Below are positions 1-12,693 of a DNA stretch of 64,000 bases, in pieces (positions within the stretch are counted from its first letter, which is position 1; the number at the start of each line of letters is the position of its first letter). Below the pieces are notes generated by a model. That model was not told the DNA's origin. It made no database searches and saw only the letters and a list, made by a program, of their open reading frames with translations. The stretch lies in NCBI GenBank assembly GCA_951799445.1, contig OX637293.1, positions 18,600,001 to 18,664,000 on the forward strand, read 5' to 3'. Source of the stretch: Pseudisothecium myosuroides (lineage: Eukaryota > Streptophyta > Bryopsida > Hypnales > Lembophyllaceae). The position numbers were made by a program, and so were the translations under genes.

Positions 1-1722
1 AAACCTCATACATCTCGTTTTCTAATGTGAGGGCAGTGAGGCCAATATAGAATCGATGGTAAATTTCAATTGTAGATAAAAATAGGATAATGCTTTAGAC
101 GAGGGTGCCTTATGAGCATTAGACATGTCTTTCATTTTTGTATTTAGAGTGTCTAAATTTTGTAATTTTTGATTGATTTAAGTTTTCTTTTAATGAAGAG
201 AAGAATTCCTAGGTCCTTGGTGGAAAGATTCCTTTGATGAGAAATGTTTATCTTGTTTCCTTTTGCTTTGTCACGTCAAACCTTGTACACAATGTTGGTG
301 AACCTTGATTATAGATAAGAACTAGAATACTTGAATGTTGGGATGCATGACAACATTAATGGGTACAATGGGAAGTTTAGATTTCAATTTAGAACATTGT
401 AAGCTATATATTGTGGTTGATTTAGGGTGTATGAAATGAAAAATAGAAATATTGTATTGATTATTGAATACACTTCTAAAATTTAAAAGCTCTAAATTAC
501 TTACCATTAAAAGACGTTTCTGACCATTAGAAAACTTTGAGTTCCCAACACGTTCCTAGACTAGGAACTCTACCACATGCACAATCTGACATGGTTGAAA
601 GAGTGCCACATCAGATTTTTTGAAAAAAAAAGAATTTTAATTTTTTTTTATAAAATTCACTTTTGCAGAAAATAAATTCTAAAATCATTATTGTTGGTTC
701 AGAACAGGGGAAATAGGCCTGAAACGGCCCTCCTTTGCCTTCAAATCTCCCGTAATGCATAAATGTAGGGTATATTGTAGGATTTAGTTTCTTTAATCAC
801 ATTTCTATGTCTTAGGACACTTGCTCTTGAAAGTTACAGGCCCAAGTTTCATATTGAAAAAGAATATTCATTTTGAGAATTTTTCAAATTGTCAAATTGA
901 ACTAGGAACTTGACTTTTTGAACTTCATTCATTGGCTAAGCTTGAATTTCAAAAGATTCATACAATTTAAAGGTCTAAAATTGAATTGAACAACATGAAG
1001 CTAAAAATGGCTAAAACATGCTCTATGGTGAAGAATTTTCAACCATTATCTTGAAATTGAGGCCTTATTTGAAATTGAAACTAGTTTTGAAAAGAGATAC
1101 TATATTTAATTTGACATTTAATGGAGGTGAAATTCCTTTATTGAAACAATATTCTTATTTTAGACAAACTTCTTGTCTTGTTCATGTAGCTAGACCTCCA
1201 ATTGGCGTGGTGATTCTTGAAAGATTGACATTGAATGTAGTATAATTGAACACATAAGCATCCACAACAGAGGTTTTTAATCCATTTTTGTTAAATTTTG
1301 AATTTTGTCAATGTAAATTTAGGGTTCTTAAGACTTTCAAGTTGATATCTTTTGACTTTGGTTTGAAGTTTCAAAATTAAAGTAAAGATTTTCAAAGTAA
1401 TTCAATAGCCTAGATATTGTTGTCTCGAGGTTTTGATCTTTGTTTGGAATATTTATAGAATTATCACTTCTGGTTGATCATGGAAGTGTATACATATTTT
1501 TATTAGAAGTAAGATTGATGAAATGGTAATTGATACAGTAAAATTTCTTAGTCACCTATGTCAAGTTGGAAACAATTTATTTGTCATTTTTGTAGAATAG
1601 TGAAATTTGTTAATTTGTTAGCTCGAGAATTATTTTTGGCTTGATTGAAGAGTATAAGTTGTCTTCAGATTATGATTGCTAATTGAGTAAAGAGTGCTAC
1701 TTGAGGCCTTCTGTGAACATGT
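1..1722. other. AT-rich non-coding DNA upstream of the receptor gene
   Basis: I see no reading frame with recognisable protein features here. The longest frames are under 80 codons and have low-complexity AT-driven composition. The stretch may contain the promoter and 5' leader introns of the receptor that starts at 2743, but no motif fixes a transcription start. Confidence 0.5.
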
Positions 1723-1726
1723 TTAA

Positions 1727-1948
1727 CCCTTGAACGTCGGGTTGGTGACCGTGGAAATCATCCCTTTTGGCATTGGATGACATCATCTTCTTTGAAAATA
1801 CCAAAAGTACTTAGTGGAGGTCAAATTACTACTCATGATCTTCCCTTTCCACACAAAAATTGGAGGATGAATAGTTGCACTTCTATCCTACACAGGAAAT
1901 TCTCTTGTCACTCATTGGCCACAAAACGTCCGTTTCGGCGTTTAAAGG
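1727..1948. mobile_element. 222-bp non-autonomous element flanked by TTAA
   Basis: The element begins CCCTTGAACG and ends CGTTTAAAGG, imperfect terminal inverted repeats. TTAA lies directly outside on both sides (1723-1726 and 1949-1952). A diverged relative of exactly the same length lies at 40131-40352, with shared interior sequence such as the stretch around 'cacaaaaattgg' and 'gtcactcattgg'. A TTAA target with termini starting CCYT is the signature of piggyBac-type elements; Sola3 elements also use TTAA. There is no coding capacity, so this is a MITE-like derivative. Confidence 0.65.
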
Positions 1949-2742
1949 TTAATGTGGCTACCTTGTAATTTACGCAATTTGATGTTATTCATTAGAAGTT
2001 TTTGCTTTCCATTCTTTGGACATGAGGTTTTAATGATTTTCAAGTGGGTGCTCTTCTTTCAGTGAATTTATTCAAATTATGTATGCTATTTTATGAAAAC
2101 TACTTCAACTTATTGACAACCACCACAAATGGATGTTGTTAGAGTTCTAAAGTTTGAAAATGAAAGGTGGATATACAATCAAATATGGAAAGAGCGTTGG
2201 ATAAATAATTGAACATAGAAGTGAAAGGTTATCTTTGGTTGTTGAAAATGCTACCTCATACTTTTTGGTACCATTGAAAAATCCATGTTTATTTTTCAAT
2301 AAAAGTAGTTGTGATGTTTTGATTTCTTTGGCATTTGGTGGAAAGTATTTTTGGATGGCAACTCTTTTTTGTTTGTACGTTGTGTACTTGGCAAAGAATC
2401 TTCACTTGTAGATAAATGACAATGTGTAACGTGGATACATATTGCGTTGACTTCTTATTGACTTATTCTTTGTATTAGTGAATGTCCATTATTCCTTCAA
2501 TTTTTCTAGTGCAAGTGTGTGAGGTGTTTGTTGATTAGCAATCTTATTGTTTAGTAATCAACTTCTTTTATCAACTTGATTGAGTTTGATGGATCAATGA
2601 TGATTTTTTTGTATAATTGTTCAACTATATTTGTAGTTTTATTGCAACTAGGAGAATGTGGGTTTTCTAATGGTGTCTAATTTGTCATTTGCAGAGGCAT
2701 TTGAACTGCGCTTTGGATAAAGTTCTGAGGTAAGACGTCAAT

Positions 2743-5700
2743 ATGGATATCTTCAAGAAGATGGAGGTTATCAAAGCTTTGGAAAATTGTGAAGAAATGA
2801 TTTATTCAAATTCAGTATTCAATGCTAATCAATGCAAGAATTTGGTACATCATTTGCGCCATTTTGTACAAAGATTTCAAGAGATATTTGAGTTGGATAC
2901 AAGTGGCTTTCAACCTTTATTGAAAGATATTTGTAAAATCTCTTCAAAAGCTGAGATGTTGGTGCAAAGTTGTTCTCAAAGTTTGTCTCTAGCACCTCTA
3001 ATTCAAATGCAAAACAAAGAAGCATTCCGAGAACTACTTTTGGAAATGTCATCTTGCTTGGAGGGGTTCTTTGACATAGCATCAAACATTGATTTATGTT
3101 TGAAAGGGATAGAGACTATTTTAGATTTCAGATCATGTGTCACTACTTTTCTTCCATGTGATTTGGTAGAAGTTGAAGAAGATCAAGTTGAATTATGCAA
3201 AATACTGGAAAACAAATTGCAGAATTTGCCACTTGGATCAGATGATTATGATCTAGCAAAGTATGTGCTACATTGGAGGGAGTGCATCTTGAAGGTAGAA
3301 GGCGGTGAAATTGATGTAATTCAGTTCCTTTCAAATGTTCCAAGACCTCTTTTTGGAGATCCTCCTAAATCTCTTGCAAAAGATGTATTTTTGACAAAGT
3401 GGTTGGGCATTGAGAATGTCACAAAGAAAATAGACTTGGATGGTTATGATGAATCTGCTATTATCTCATTGGAGAAGGAAGTGCGGATTATGGCTCAATT
3501 GAATCATCCAAACATTGTCAAGTTATTCTATTGTGGCTCCTTCAAGGATTCTTGTGGAAATAATTACCTTCAATTTGGAATGGAGAAAGGTGTAAAGAGT
3601 CTTCATAAGATGCTATTTGAAGATCAAAATCAAGAGATTACATTCCATGCCAAGTTGGATATAATGCAACAAATTGCTAGTGGAGTATTGTACCTTCATG
3701 ACATGAAAGTTGCACATCGTGACTTGAAGCCAGCCAATGTTGTGGTGAATACAATGCAATGTCCAGAGTTACAACAAGATGGTTATGTATGTGCCAAATT
3801 AATTGATTTTGGCATTTCCAAGAATGAAGTGAAGGACAATATGCTTGTTGTGCCAAGTGGTGTTTATGGGACTAGTGGATATATGGCTCCTGAAGCCAAG
3901 TCCAAGGTGAAGTCAGATCCTTTGAAATCTGATGTTTTTAGTTTTGGATTAATTTGTTGTGACATATTGATCCAAAAACAAAGTGAAGATTTCAGATCTA
4001 CTCCTTCCGAAATTGCTGAAAGGCAAAAATCAGCCTTAATGGACATTCCATGTTGTCAAGAATTACGATCCTTAATTGAAGATTGTTTGTCTATGGACCC
4101 AAATGGAAGACCTTCATTTGCAAAGATATACACAAGAATGATGGAGATAAAGACTCAATGTATTAGCAAGACATTGATGAGAGAAGATCAAACATTTTCA
4201 CATTTCAATCTATTCATGCAGCTTTCATCTTCTATCGAAATGATTGGACAATGGTGGTCATACGTATGGAGACTGATTGTGAATTTTTTATTTGCAATTA
4301 TCTTTGATTATGTATGGAGATTGTATGTTCCAAAAGTGAAAGATGAATGTATCAAGGTAAGTATCAATTTGAAAAGTGTTTTGAGCTTAACAACATATTC
4401 TAAATCAAGAATTCAAGCCCCTTCTAGAAGCATGTTTGAGTTTTGATTTTGAGTTTTTTTGAATGAGATTGTTAAACTTTGTTAATTTTTGTAGTTTCTC
4501 AATTTGTTGATTTTGGTAATTTTCATGTGCACAGGGGATTATTGATGCAACAATACTTTTGGAATGTCATGGTCTTGATTTGAAAATGAGGACCTTAGAA
4601 AAGTTTCTTCGAAATAAATCTATGGTTGGTGTTGTCGGAATGAGTGGTATTGGGAAAACAACATTAGTGAAGGCTTTGAAGGATCGCTTGAACAAGGCAT
4701 TGTTATTCACTGATTCATCTAAGTGGACTACAATTATGTGTGATCTGAAAAGTGATTATTTGACGGAAATGAATCGGATCTTGAAAGAATTGGGACAAAA
4801 ACGAGAAGCAAAAGACCTTGTTGAGGGTAAATACATTTTGGGAATGGTTCTCCAACAAAAAAAAGTCTTGTTCATCTTAGATGATGTCACTGAAGAACAT
4901 CAATTGGATGTGTTTTTGGAAGTGACAATGTTCAATATTGAAGGTAGCAAATTGATTGTTACTAGCCGTGATTGGAAGATCTTAAAAGGCATGATCAAAG
5001 AGGACAGCAAATTTGAAGTTCCAATGCTCGATTATGACCAATCTGTAGAAATATTCTCCAAGCATGCTTTCAAGAATGCTAGTGCAATGATACCACATAT
5101 GAATCAACTAAGCAAGGAGATTGTAAATGCTTGTGGTGGCCATCCATTAAGCCTTGAAGTTATGGGCTCTTGTTTAAATGGACAAAAGCGTCTTCGCGTA
5201 TGGGAGCGAGCTTTGCAAAGATTGAAGAGAGGAGAATATGATGCCCATGAGGATGTGGGGAGAAGATTGGAGATTAGTTTTGATATGCTTAGAGATGAGG
5301 AACAAGAAGTATTTTTGGACATATCATGTTTCTTTTGTAAAGATGTATGGTTTGAAGACATTCAAGAAGATACGCTAGTTGACTATGTGAATGAGAACAC
5401 CAAGACAATAATTGCAAGCTTGAGGGACAAATCACTCATCAAAATAGATGATAATGGATTTATAAGCATGCATGATTCACTACGTGATATGGGGCGTAGA
5501 ATCTCAAGAGCAAGATTTGGAGGTAGAAGAAAGTGGAGAGAAACTTTCAAGTCACTAGAAACATCAACAAAAGAGGTATGTTATATTCCTTTGAGAAATG
5601 GTTTTGTATGGTACATACATAGTATTATAGAAATCTCGGTTGAATTCTAAATCTCAAAGTGCATATTCATTGAGAAAATTTGGATTTCTATAACAATCGC

Positions 5701-8700
5701 CTATGCTAATGTCCATCAACTTGTAACCATTTAACAGTGAAACTTTGTGATTCAGGAGTTTCAAAATGCTCAAGGCATTATCATGAGAGGGGTGAATGAA
5801 GAAATAGATTTGAATACAATTGTAAAGGTTAAACTCCCCGCCTTGTTGCTTCTAAGTATTGAAGCGCTCAATGACTTGAGCAATGTTGCAAAATTGATCA
5901 AGAAAACACATCGACTTAAATTCCTTCGGATTATATACAAAGTAGACGATATTGATGATGGAAATATCTCTTTGAAGTGCACCAATCAGCTCATAGACCT
6001 CTTCTTGCTCCAAGAACTTCGACATCTTACAGTATTAGAACTACATAACTTTGCATTGATGAAGACTTTTCCGACCACAATAATTGAACACATGCCTTTG
6101 AAGACATTATGCTTAAGAGATTGTGATAACCTTATAGATATATCACATGGATTTCAAAACATGACATCATTGAAAACATTGCTCATCCAAAGATGTACAA
6201 AATTGACCCAGGTTCATGCAACCTTTGAAAATCTCACGGCTCTTAAGATGCTAAGCTTTCAAGGATGTGAGGCCTTGAGAAATATCTCCCATGCATTGAA
6301 TAAGTTGCCATCTCTAGAGAAGTTGTATTTCATTGATTGTAAGCAATTGAGGCTTGCAGACTTAGCACTAGGATCCTCAACAGCACTTATTAGACTAGAT
6401 TTCAAGGGATGTGAACAATTGGAGGAGATTCCGCCAACCATTGCCAACATGGCATGTTTGGAACGGCTTGGCTTTGAAGGGTGCAAGAAGATGAGGGTGG
6501 GACATGCATCGTTTGAGAATCTCAAGTCTTTGAAGAGTCTAGACTTCAAAGGATGTGAGACATTGGAAACCTTGCCCCACGGATTGAGAGATTTGGCAAC
6601 CCTAGAGCGGCTTTTTTTCATTGGTTGCAAGCACTTGAAGATTGCTGATTCGGAGCTTGCATCACTGACGTCACTTACTACACTGGATTTCAAGGGATGT
6701 GAACAATTGGAGGAGATTCCATCAGCCATTGCTAACATGGCATGCTTGGAGTGGCTTGGCTTTGAAGGGTGCAAGAAGATGAGGGTGGGACATGCATCGT
6801 TTGAGAATCTCAAGTCTTTGAAGAGTCTAGACTTCAAAGGATGTGAGACATTGGAAACCTTGCCCCACGGATTGAGAGATTTGGCAACCCTAGAGCAGCT
6901 AAGGTTCGTTGGTTGCAAGCAATTGAGGCTTGCAGACTCAGCACTAGGATCCTTAACAGCACTTATTAGACTAGATTTCAAGGGATGTGAACAATTGGAG
7001 GAGATTCCGCCAACCATTGCCAACATGGCATGTTTGGAACGGCTTCGCTTTGAAGGGTGCAAGAAGATGAGGGTGGGACATGCATCGTTTGAGAATCTCA
7101 AGTCTTTGAAGAGTCTAGACTTCAAAGGATGTGAGACATTGGAAACCTTGCCCCACGGATTGAGAGATTTGGCAACCCTAGAGCGGCTTTTTTTCATTGG
7201 TTGCAAGCACTTGAAGATTGCTGATTCAGAGCTTGCATCATTGACGTCACTTACTACACTGGATTTCGAGGGATGTGAACAATTGGAAGAGATTCCACCA
7301 GCCATTGCCAACATGGCATGTTTGGAGTGGCTTGGCTTTGAAGGGTGCAAGAAGATGAAGGTGGGACATGCATCGTTTGAGAATCTCAAGTCTATGAAGA
7401 GTCTAAACTTCCAAGGATGTGAGACATTGGAAACCTTGCCCCACGGATTGAGAGATTTGGCATCCCTAGAGCAGCTAAGGTTCATTGGTTGCAAGCACTT
7501 GAAGATTGTTGATTCGGAGCTTGCATCATTGACGTCACTTACTACACTGAATTTCAAGGGATGTGAACAATTGGAGGAGATTCCATCAGCCATTGCTAAC
7601 ATGGCATGCTTGGAGTGGCTTGGCTTTGAAGGGTGCAAGAAGATGAGGGTGGGACATGCATCGTTTGAGAATCTCAAGTCTTTGAAGAGTCTAGACTTCC
7701 AAGGATGTGAGACATTGGAAACCTTGCCCCACGGATTGAGGGATTTGGCATCCCTAGAGCGGCTTTTTTTCATTGGTTGCAAGCACTTGAAGATTGTTGA
7801 TTTGGAGCTTGCATCATTGACGTCACTTGCTAGACTAAGTTTCAAGGAATGTGAACAATTGGAAGAGATTCCACCAGCCATTGCCAACATGGCATGTTTG
7901 GAGTGGCTTGGCTTTGAAGGGTGCAAGAAGATGAGGGTGGGACATGCATCGTTTGAGAATCTCAAGTCTTTGAAGAGTCTAGACTTCCAAGGATGTGAGA
8001 CATTGGAAACCTTGCCCCACGGATTGAGAGATTTGGCAACCCTAGAGCGGCTTTTTTTCATTGGTTGCAAGCACTTGAAGATTGTTGATTCGGAGCTTGC
8101 ATCATTGATGTCACTTACTACACTGAATTTCAAGGGATGTGAACAATTGGAGGAGATTCCGCCAACCATTGCCAACATGGCATGTTTGGAGTGGCTTGGC
8201 TTTGAAGGGTGCAAGAAGATGAGGGTGGGACATGCATCGTTTGAGAATCTCAAGTCTTTGAAGAGTCTAGACTTCCAAGGATGTGAGACATTGGAAACCT
8301 TGCCCCACGGATTGAGAGATTTGGCAACCCTAGAGCGGCTTTTTTTCATTGGTTGCAAGCACTTGAAGATTGTTGATTCGGAGCTTGCATCATTGACATC
8401 ACTTACTACACTGAATTTCAAGGGATGTGAACAATTGGAGGAGATTCCATCAGCCATTGCTAACATGGCATGCTTGGAGTGGCTTGGCTTTGAAGGGTGC
8501 AAGAAGATGAGGGTGGGACATGCATCGTTTGAGAATCTCAAGTCTTTGAAGAGTCTAGACTTCCAAGGATGTGAGACATTGAAAACCTTGCCCCACGGAT
8601 TGAGGGATTTGGCATCCCTAGAGCGGCTAAGGTTCACTGGTTGCAAGCACTTGAAGATTGTTGATTCGGAGCTTGCATCATTGACATCACTTACTGCACT

Positions 8701-11026
8701 TGATTTCAAGGGATGTGAACAATTGGAGGAGATTCCATCAGCCATTGCCAACATGGCATGTTTGGAGTGGCTTGGCTTTGAAGGGTGCAAGAAGATGAGG
8801 GTGGGACATGCATCGTTTGAGAATCTCAAGTCTTTGAAGAGTCTAGACTTCCAAGGATGTGAGACATTGGAAACCTTGCCCCACGGATTGAGAGATTTGG
8901 CAACCCTAGAGCGGCTTTTTTTCATTGGTTGCAAGCACTTGAAGATTGCTGATTCAGAGCTTGCATCATTGACGTCACTTACTACACTGAATTTCAAGGG
9001 ATGTGAACAATTGGAGGAGATTCCATCAGCCATTGCTAACATGGCATGCTTGGAGTGGCTTGGCTTTGAAGGGTGCAAGAAGATGAGGGTGGGACATGCA
9101 TCGTTTGAGAATCTCAAGTCTTTGAAGAGTCTAGACTTCCAAGGATGTGAGACATTGGAAACCTTGCCCCACGGATTGAGGGATTTGGCATCCCTAGAGC
9201 GGCTAAGGTTCACTGGTTGCAAGCACTTGAAGATTGTTGATTCGGAGCTTGCATCATTGACATCACTTACTGCACTTGATTTCCAGGGATGTGAACAATT
9301 GGAGGAGATTCCGCCAACCATTGCCAACATGGCATGTTTGGAACGGCTTCGCTTTGAAGGGTGCAAGAAGATGAGGGTGGGACATGCATCGTTTGAGAAT
9401 CTCAAGTCTTTGAAGAGTCTAGACTTCCAAGGATGTGAGACATTGGAAACCTTGCCCCACGGATTGAGAGATTTGGCAACCCTAGAGCGGCTTTTTTTCA
9501 TTGGTTGCAAGCACTTGAAGATTGTTGATTCGGAGCTTGCATCATTGACATCACTTACTGCACTTGATTTCAAGGGATGTGAACAATTGGAGGAGATTCC
9601 ATCAGCCATTGCCAACATGGCATGTTTGGAGTGGCTTGGCTTTGAAGGGTGCAAGAAGATGAGGGTGGGACATGCATCGTTTGAGAATCTCAAGTCTTTG
9701 AAGAGTCTAGACTTCCAAGGATGTGAGACATTGGAAACCTTGCCCCACGGATTGAGAGATTTGGCAACCCTAGAGCGGCTTTTTTTCATTGGTTGCAAGC
9801 ACTTGAAGATTGTTGATTCGGAGCTTGCATCATTGACATCACTTACTACACTGAATTTCAAGGGATGTGAACAATTGGAGGAGATTCCATCAGCCATTGC
9901 TAACATGGCATGCTTGGAGTGGCTTGGCTTTGAAGGGTGCAAGAAGATGAGGGTGGGACATGCATCGTTTGAGAATCTCAAGTCTTTGAAGAGTCTAGAC
10001 TTCCAAGGATGTGAGACATTGGAAACCTTGCCCCACGGATTGAGGGATTTGGCATCCCTAGAGCGGCTAAGGTTCACTGGTTGCAAGCACTTGAAGATTG
10101 TTGATTCGGAGCTTGCATCATTGACATCACTTACTGCACTTGATTTCCAGGGATGTGAACAATTGGAGGAGATTCCGCCAACCATTGCCAACATGGCATG
10201 TTTGGAACGGCTTCGCTTTGAAGGGTGCAAGAAGATGAGGGTGGGACATGCATCGTTTGAGAATCTCAAGTCTTTGAAGAGTCTAGACTTCCAAGGATGT
10301 GAGACATTGGAAACCTTGCCCCACGGATTGAGAGATTTGGCAACCCTAGAGCGGCTTTTTTTCATTGGTTGCAAGCACTTGAAGATTGTTGATTCGGAGC
10401 TTGCATCATTGACGTCACTTACTACACTGGATTTCAAGGGATGTGAACAATTGGAGGAGATTCCATCAGCCATTGCTAACATGGCATGCTTGGAGTGGCT
10501 TGGCTTTGAAGGGTGCAAGAAGATGAGGGTGGGACATGCATCGTTTGAGAATCTCAAGTCTTTGAAGAGTCTAGACTTCCAAGGATGTGAGACATTGGAA
10601 ACCTTGCCCCACGGATTGAGAGATTTGGCAACCCTAGAGCGGCTTTTTTTCATTGGTTGCAAGCACTTGAAGATTGTTGATTCGGAGCTTGCATCATTGA
10701 CATCACTTACTACACTGGATTTCAAGGGATGTGAACAATTGGAGGAGATTCCATCAGCCATTGCTAACATGGCATGCTTGGAGTGGCTTGGCTTTGAAGG
10801 GTGCAAGAAGATGAGGGTGGGACATGCATCGTTTGAGAATCTCAAGTCTTTGAAGAGTCTAAGCTTCAAAGGATGTGAGACATTGGAAACCTTGCCCCAC
10901 GGATTGAGAGATTTGGCATCCCTAGAGGAACTTTTTTTCATTGGTTGCAAGCACTTGAAGATTGTTGATTCGGAGCTTGCATCATTGACATCACTTACTA
11001 CACTAGATTTTGATAGATGTGAATAA
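2743..11026 (+). CDS. Kinase-NBS-LRR (PNL-type) intracellular immune receptor
   Basis: A plant NLR-type receptor expected to sense pathogen effectors in the cytoplasm and switch by nucleotide exchange. Three in-phase exons are seen: 2743-4356, 4535-5575 and 5756-11026. The introns have donors aag|gtaagt and gag|gtatgt and acceptors cacag|ggg and ttcag|gag. They give about 2641 residues. Residues 1-190 are predicted helical. The kinase domain (about 200-470) has K228/K229 in the VAIK position, HRD at 325-327, DFG at 355-357 and APE at 382-384, but I find no clear glycine-rich loop. Residues 503-531 are hydrophobic and rich in aromatics. NB-ARC: P-loop GMSGIGKTT at 573-581, kinase-2 LFILDDV near 650-660, RNBS-B TSRD, GLPL-like GGHPLSLEV and MHD at 850-852. 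The kinase-2 motif lacks a final W, as in TIR-class NBS domains. LRRs fill the rest. The start is the first ATG upstream of the helical domain in an uninterrupted frame; an acceptor-like ttgcag ends at 2695, so a 5' leader intron is possible. The kinase plus NBS combination is the moss PNL class. The 3' end looks truncated. Confidence 0.9.
6242..11026 (+). repeat. Tandem 288-bp LRR array (about 16.6 copies)
   Basis: The third exon of the receptor is a tandem array of a 288-bp unit. Each unit encodes four 24-residue LRRs beginning LKSLDF, LERLFF, LTTLDF and LEWLGF. A marker phrase (gggtgggacatgcatcg) occurs 16 times at an exact 288-bp spacing, from about 6496 to about 10816. Most units differ at only a few positions. 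Variant markers (RFTGC versus FFIGC, PPTI versus PSAI, ERLRF versus EWLGF) show that units 10-12 and 13-15 form a repeated 864-bp triplet. The first three units are the most diverged. This indicates recent expansion by unequal exchange or gene conversion. Confidence 0.95.
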
Positions 11027-11849
11027 TGGAGGAGATTTAGCGTGTATAGTTGTAGTGTAGATTTTGGTAGGTTTGCAATATCATGGCTTGAAGGTTGAAG
11101 GAGGTTCAAGGTTATACCTGCAAGTGTTGGAAATTTCATTGTTTTTGAGATTAGTGATTTTGAGGATTTACTTTGGATTGATTAATTGGTAGTCATAGTC
11201 ATAGTGGCAATGGTTGTGTTTTGATCAAGCTTTAGTTTATTTACCACTAGAAGGTGGAGAATGTACCTTATTAGTTCTAATCAATGGCATTAAATATTGT
11301 ATTGAATTTGAAAGAATCCATAGAATTGAAGTAGATTTCGCTTGCGATTGGCATCATGTTATGTTTGTTGTTGCTTTGGAATTCTTAAGGATTTAAAGAT
11401 TTCATATCTTTTACACTAGAAAGTTTGTTAGTTTTGTCAAAGTTTTAATCTATTGATTGAAATATGTTGAAGATTGTGTCATTGGAGGTTGTATTAATGA
11501 TGTCATTCATTGAGATGACTTTCAATAAATGTCATGTCTTGGAGGAAATTTGGCATGCCAATTTTAAGCTTACTAATGGTTTAGTGGGTCTTGAAGTTTC
11601 CTAGACAGTCTTTCCTTTTTGTAATGAATTTGCCTTGGAATTTGTTCACTTATAAATGAAATAAATGAAATTTGTTTGAAGTTTCATTGATATGATTCTT
11701 AAAACTAATGATAGAAAGTAAATCTAGGTCCAAATTTGAGAGTTGAAAGGTGATTGGGAGAAACACAAGCTTATAGCAATGCAATATTTGTTACTATGGC
11801 ACACTAATTCCCATCATGCAATAAAAGAATAGCAAATATTTGAATTGTA
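11027..11849 (+). other. 3' flank of the receptor with out-of-frame LRR remnant
   Basis: Immediately after the stop the DNA still matches the array (tggaggagatt). Further on, around 11100-11140, an LRR-like phrase (VIPASVGNF) can be read in another frame. I take this as leftover C-terminal LRR sequence made non-coding by the lesion described in the findings. No separate gene is visible to 11849. Confidence 0.55.
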
Positions 11850-12693
11850 ATGTGCCCTCTAGAAAGGAATATCTTTCAAAGTTTACACTTTTCTACCTTG
11901 ATTTTTAAACTAACCTACTAAATTTATTGTTTATGTAATCTTCATCATCATACCAAATTTCAATTTCAAAAAACAAAAATTCTTTATTGATAAATGATTT
12001 TGTGTGTTTTTCATTGTATTATAAAATAATTAATTGAAAATATTGGTGATGAATTTTTTTAATTTTATTATGCAAATATTTAAGAAACATCAATGTGCAC
12101 ATTTCACTTTTAGGGAAAAAAACCATTACTTAGGAAAAAATTTATACTAAAAAGAATTCAATGTCAAGGTGTTGCTTTTCCAAATTTTATGAAATAGATA
12201 TCCTTAAAGTGCAATTATATTTTAGTAATTGAACCTTATATTATGATTACTTCTATATTTTTGAGTATGATGGTGCAATTGGCTTGGAAAAACCTAATTT
12301 ATAATTTAGAAAAATTTGTTGTACAAATTTTATATTAGTAACCCTTTGACACTAAATTCTCTGTAGTATAAAAATTTTCCGAGGTAATGTAAGTGTTTCC
12401 TAAAAGTAAAGTGTGCACATTGATGTTTTTTAAATATTTGTACAATAAAATTTAAAAAATTCATCACCAATATTTTTCAATCAATTATTTTATAACACAA
12501 TGAAAAATATAAAAAATAATTTATCAAAAATGAAACTTTTGTTTTTTAAAATTGAGATTTGGCATGTCGATGAAGATTGCACAAAGCAATAAATTTAGTA
12601 GGTTAGTTTGAAAATTAAATTAGAAAAGGACAAATTTTGATAAATATTCCTCTAAGTTGAAATTGGAGTTACTTTTCTTTCTAGAGGGCACTG
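11850..12693. mobile_element. 844-bp long-inverted-repeat element, TA target, ends CAGTGCCCTCTAGAAAG
   Basis: The right end reads CTTTCTAGAGGGCACTG followed by TA. The left end reads ATGTGCCCTCTAGAAAG preceded by TA, so the first two bases have changed. The two halves are inverted copies for about 300 bp each; for example 'aaactaacctactaaattta' near 11908 pairs with 'aaatttagtaggttagttt' near 12595. TA flanks suggest a Tc1/mariner-like (Stowaway-type) foldback element. A 256-bp relative with the same ends is at 49670-49925. Confidence 0.7.

Noticed and set aside
6242..11026. Regular repeats that could be mistaken for a CRISPR-like or satellite array
   Set aside because: The units are adjacent without unique spacers and encode in-frame LRRs of a receptor with normal splice sites.
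6259..11139. A 1626-codon open frame on the minus strand across the LRR array
   Set aside because: The tandem unit is 288 bp, a multiple of three. One unit with no antisense stop in a frame therefore stays open in all copies. The peptide is the antisense reading of the LRR repeat and has no domain of its own.
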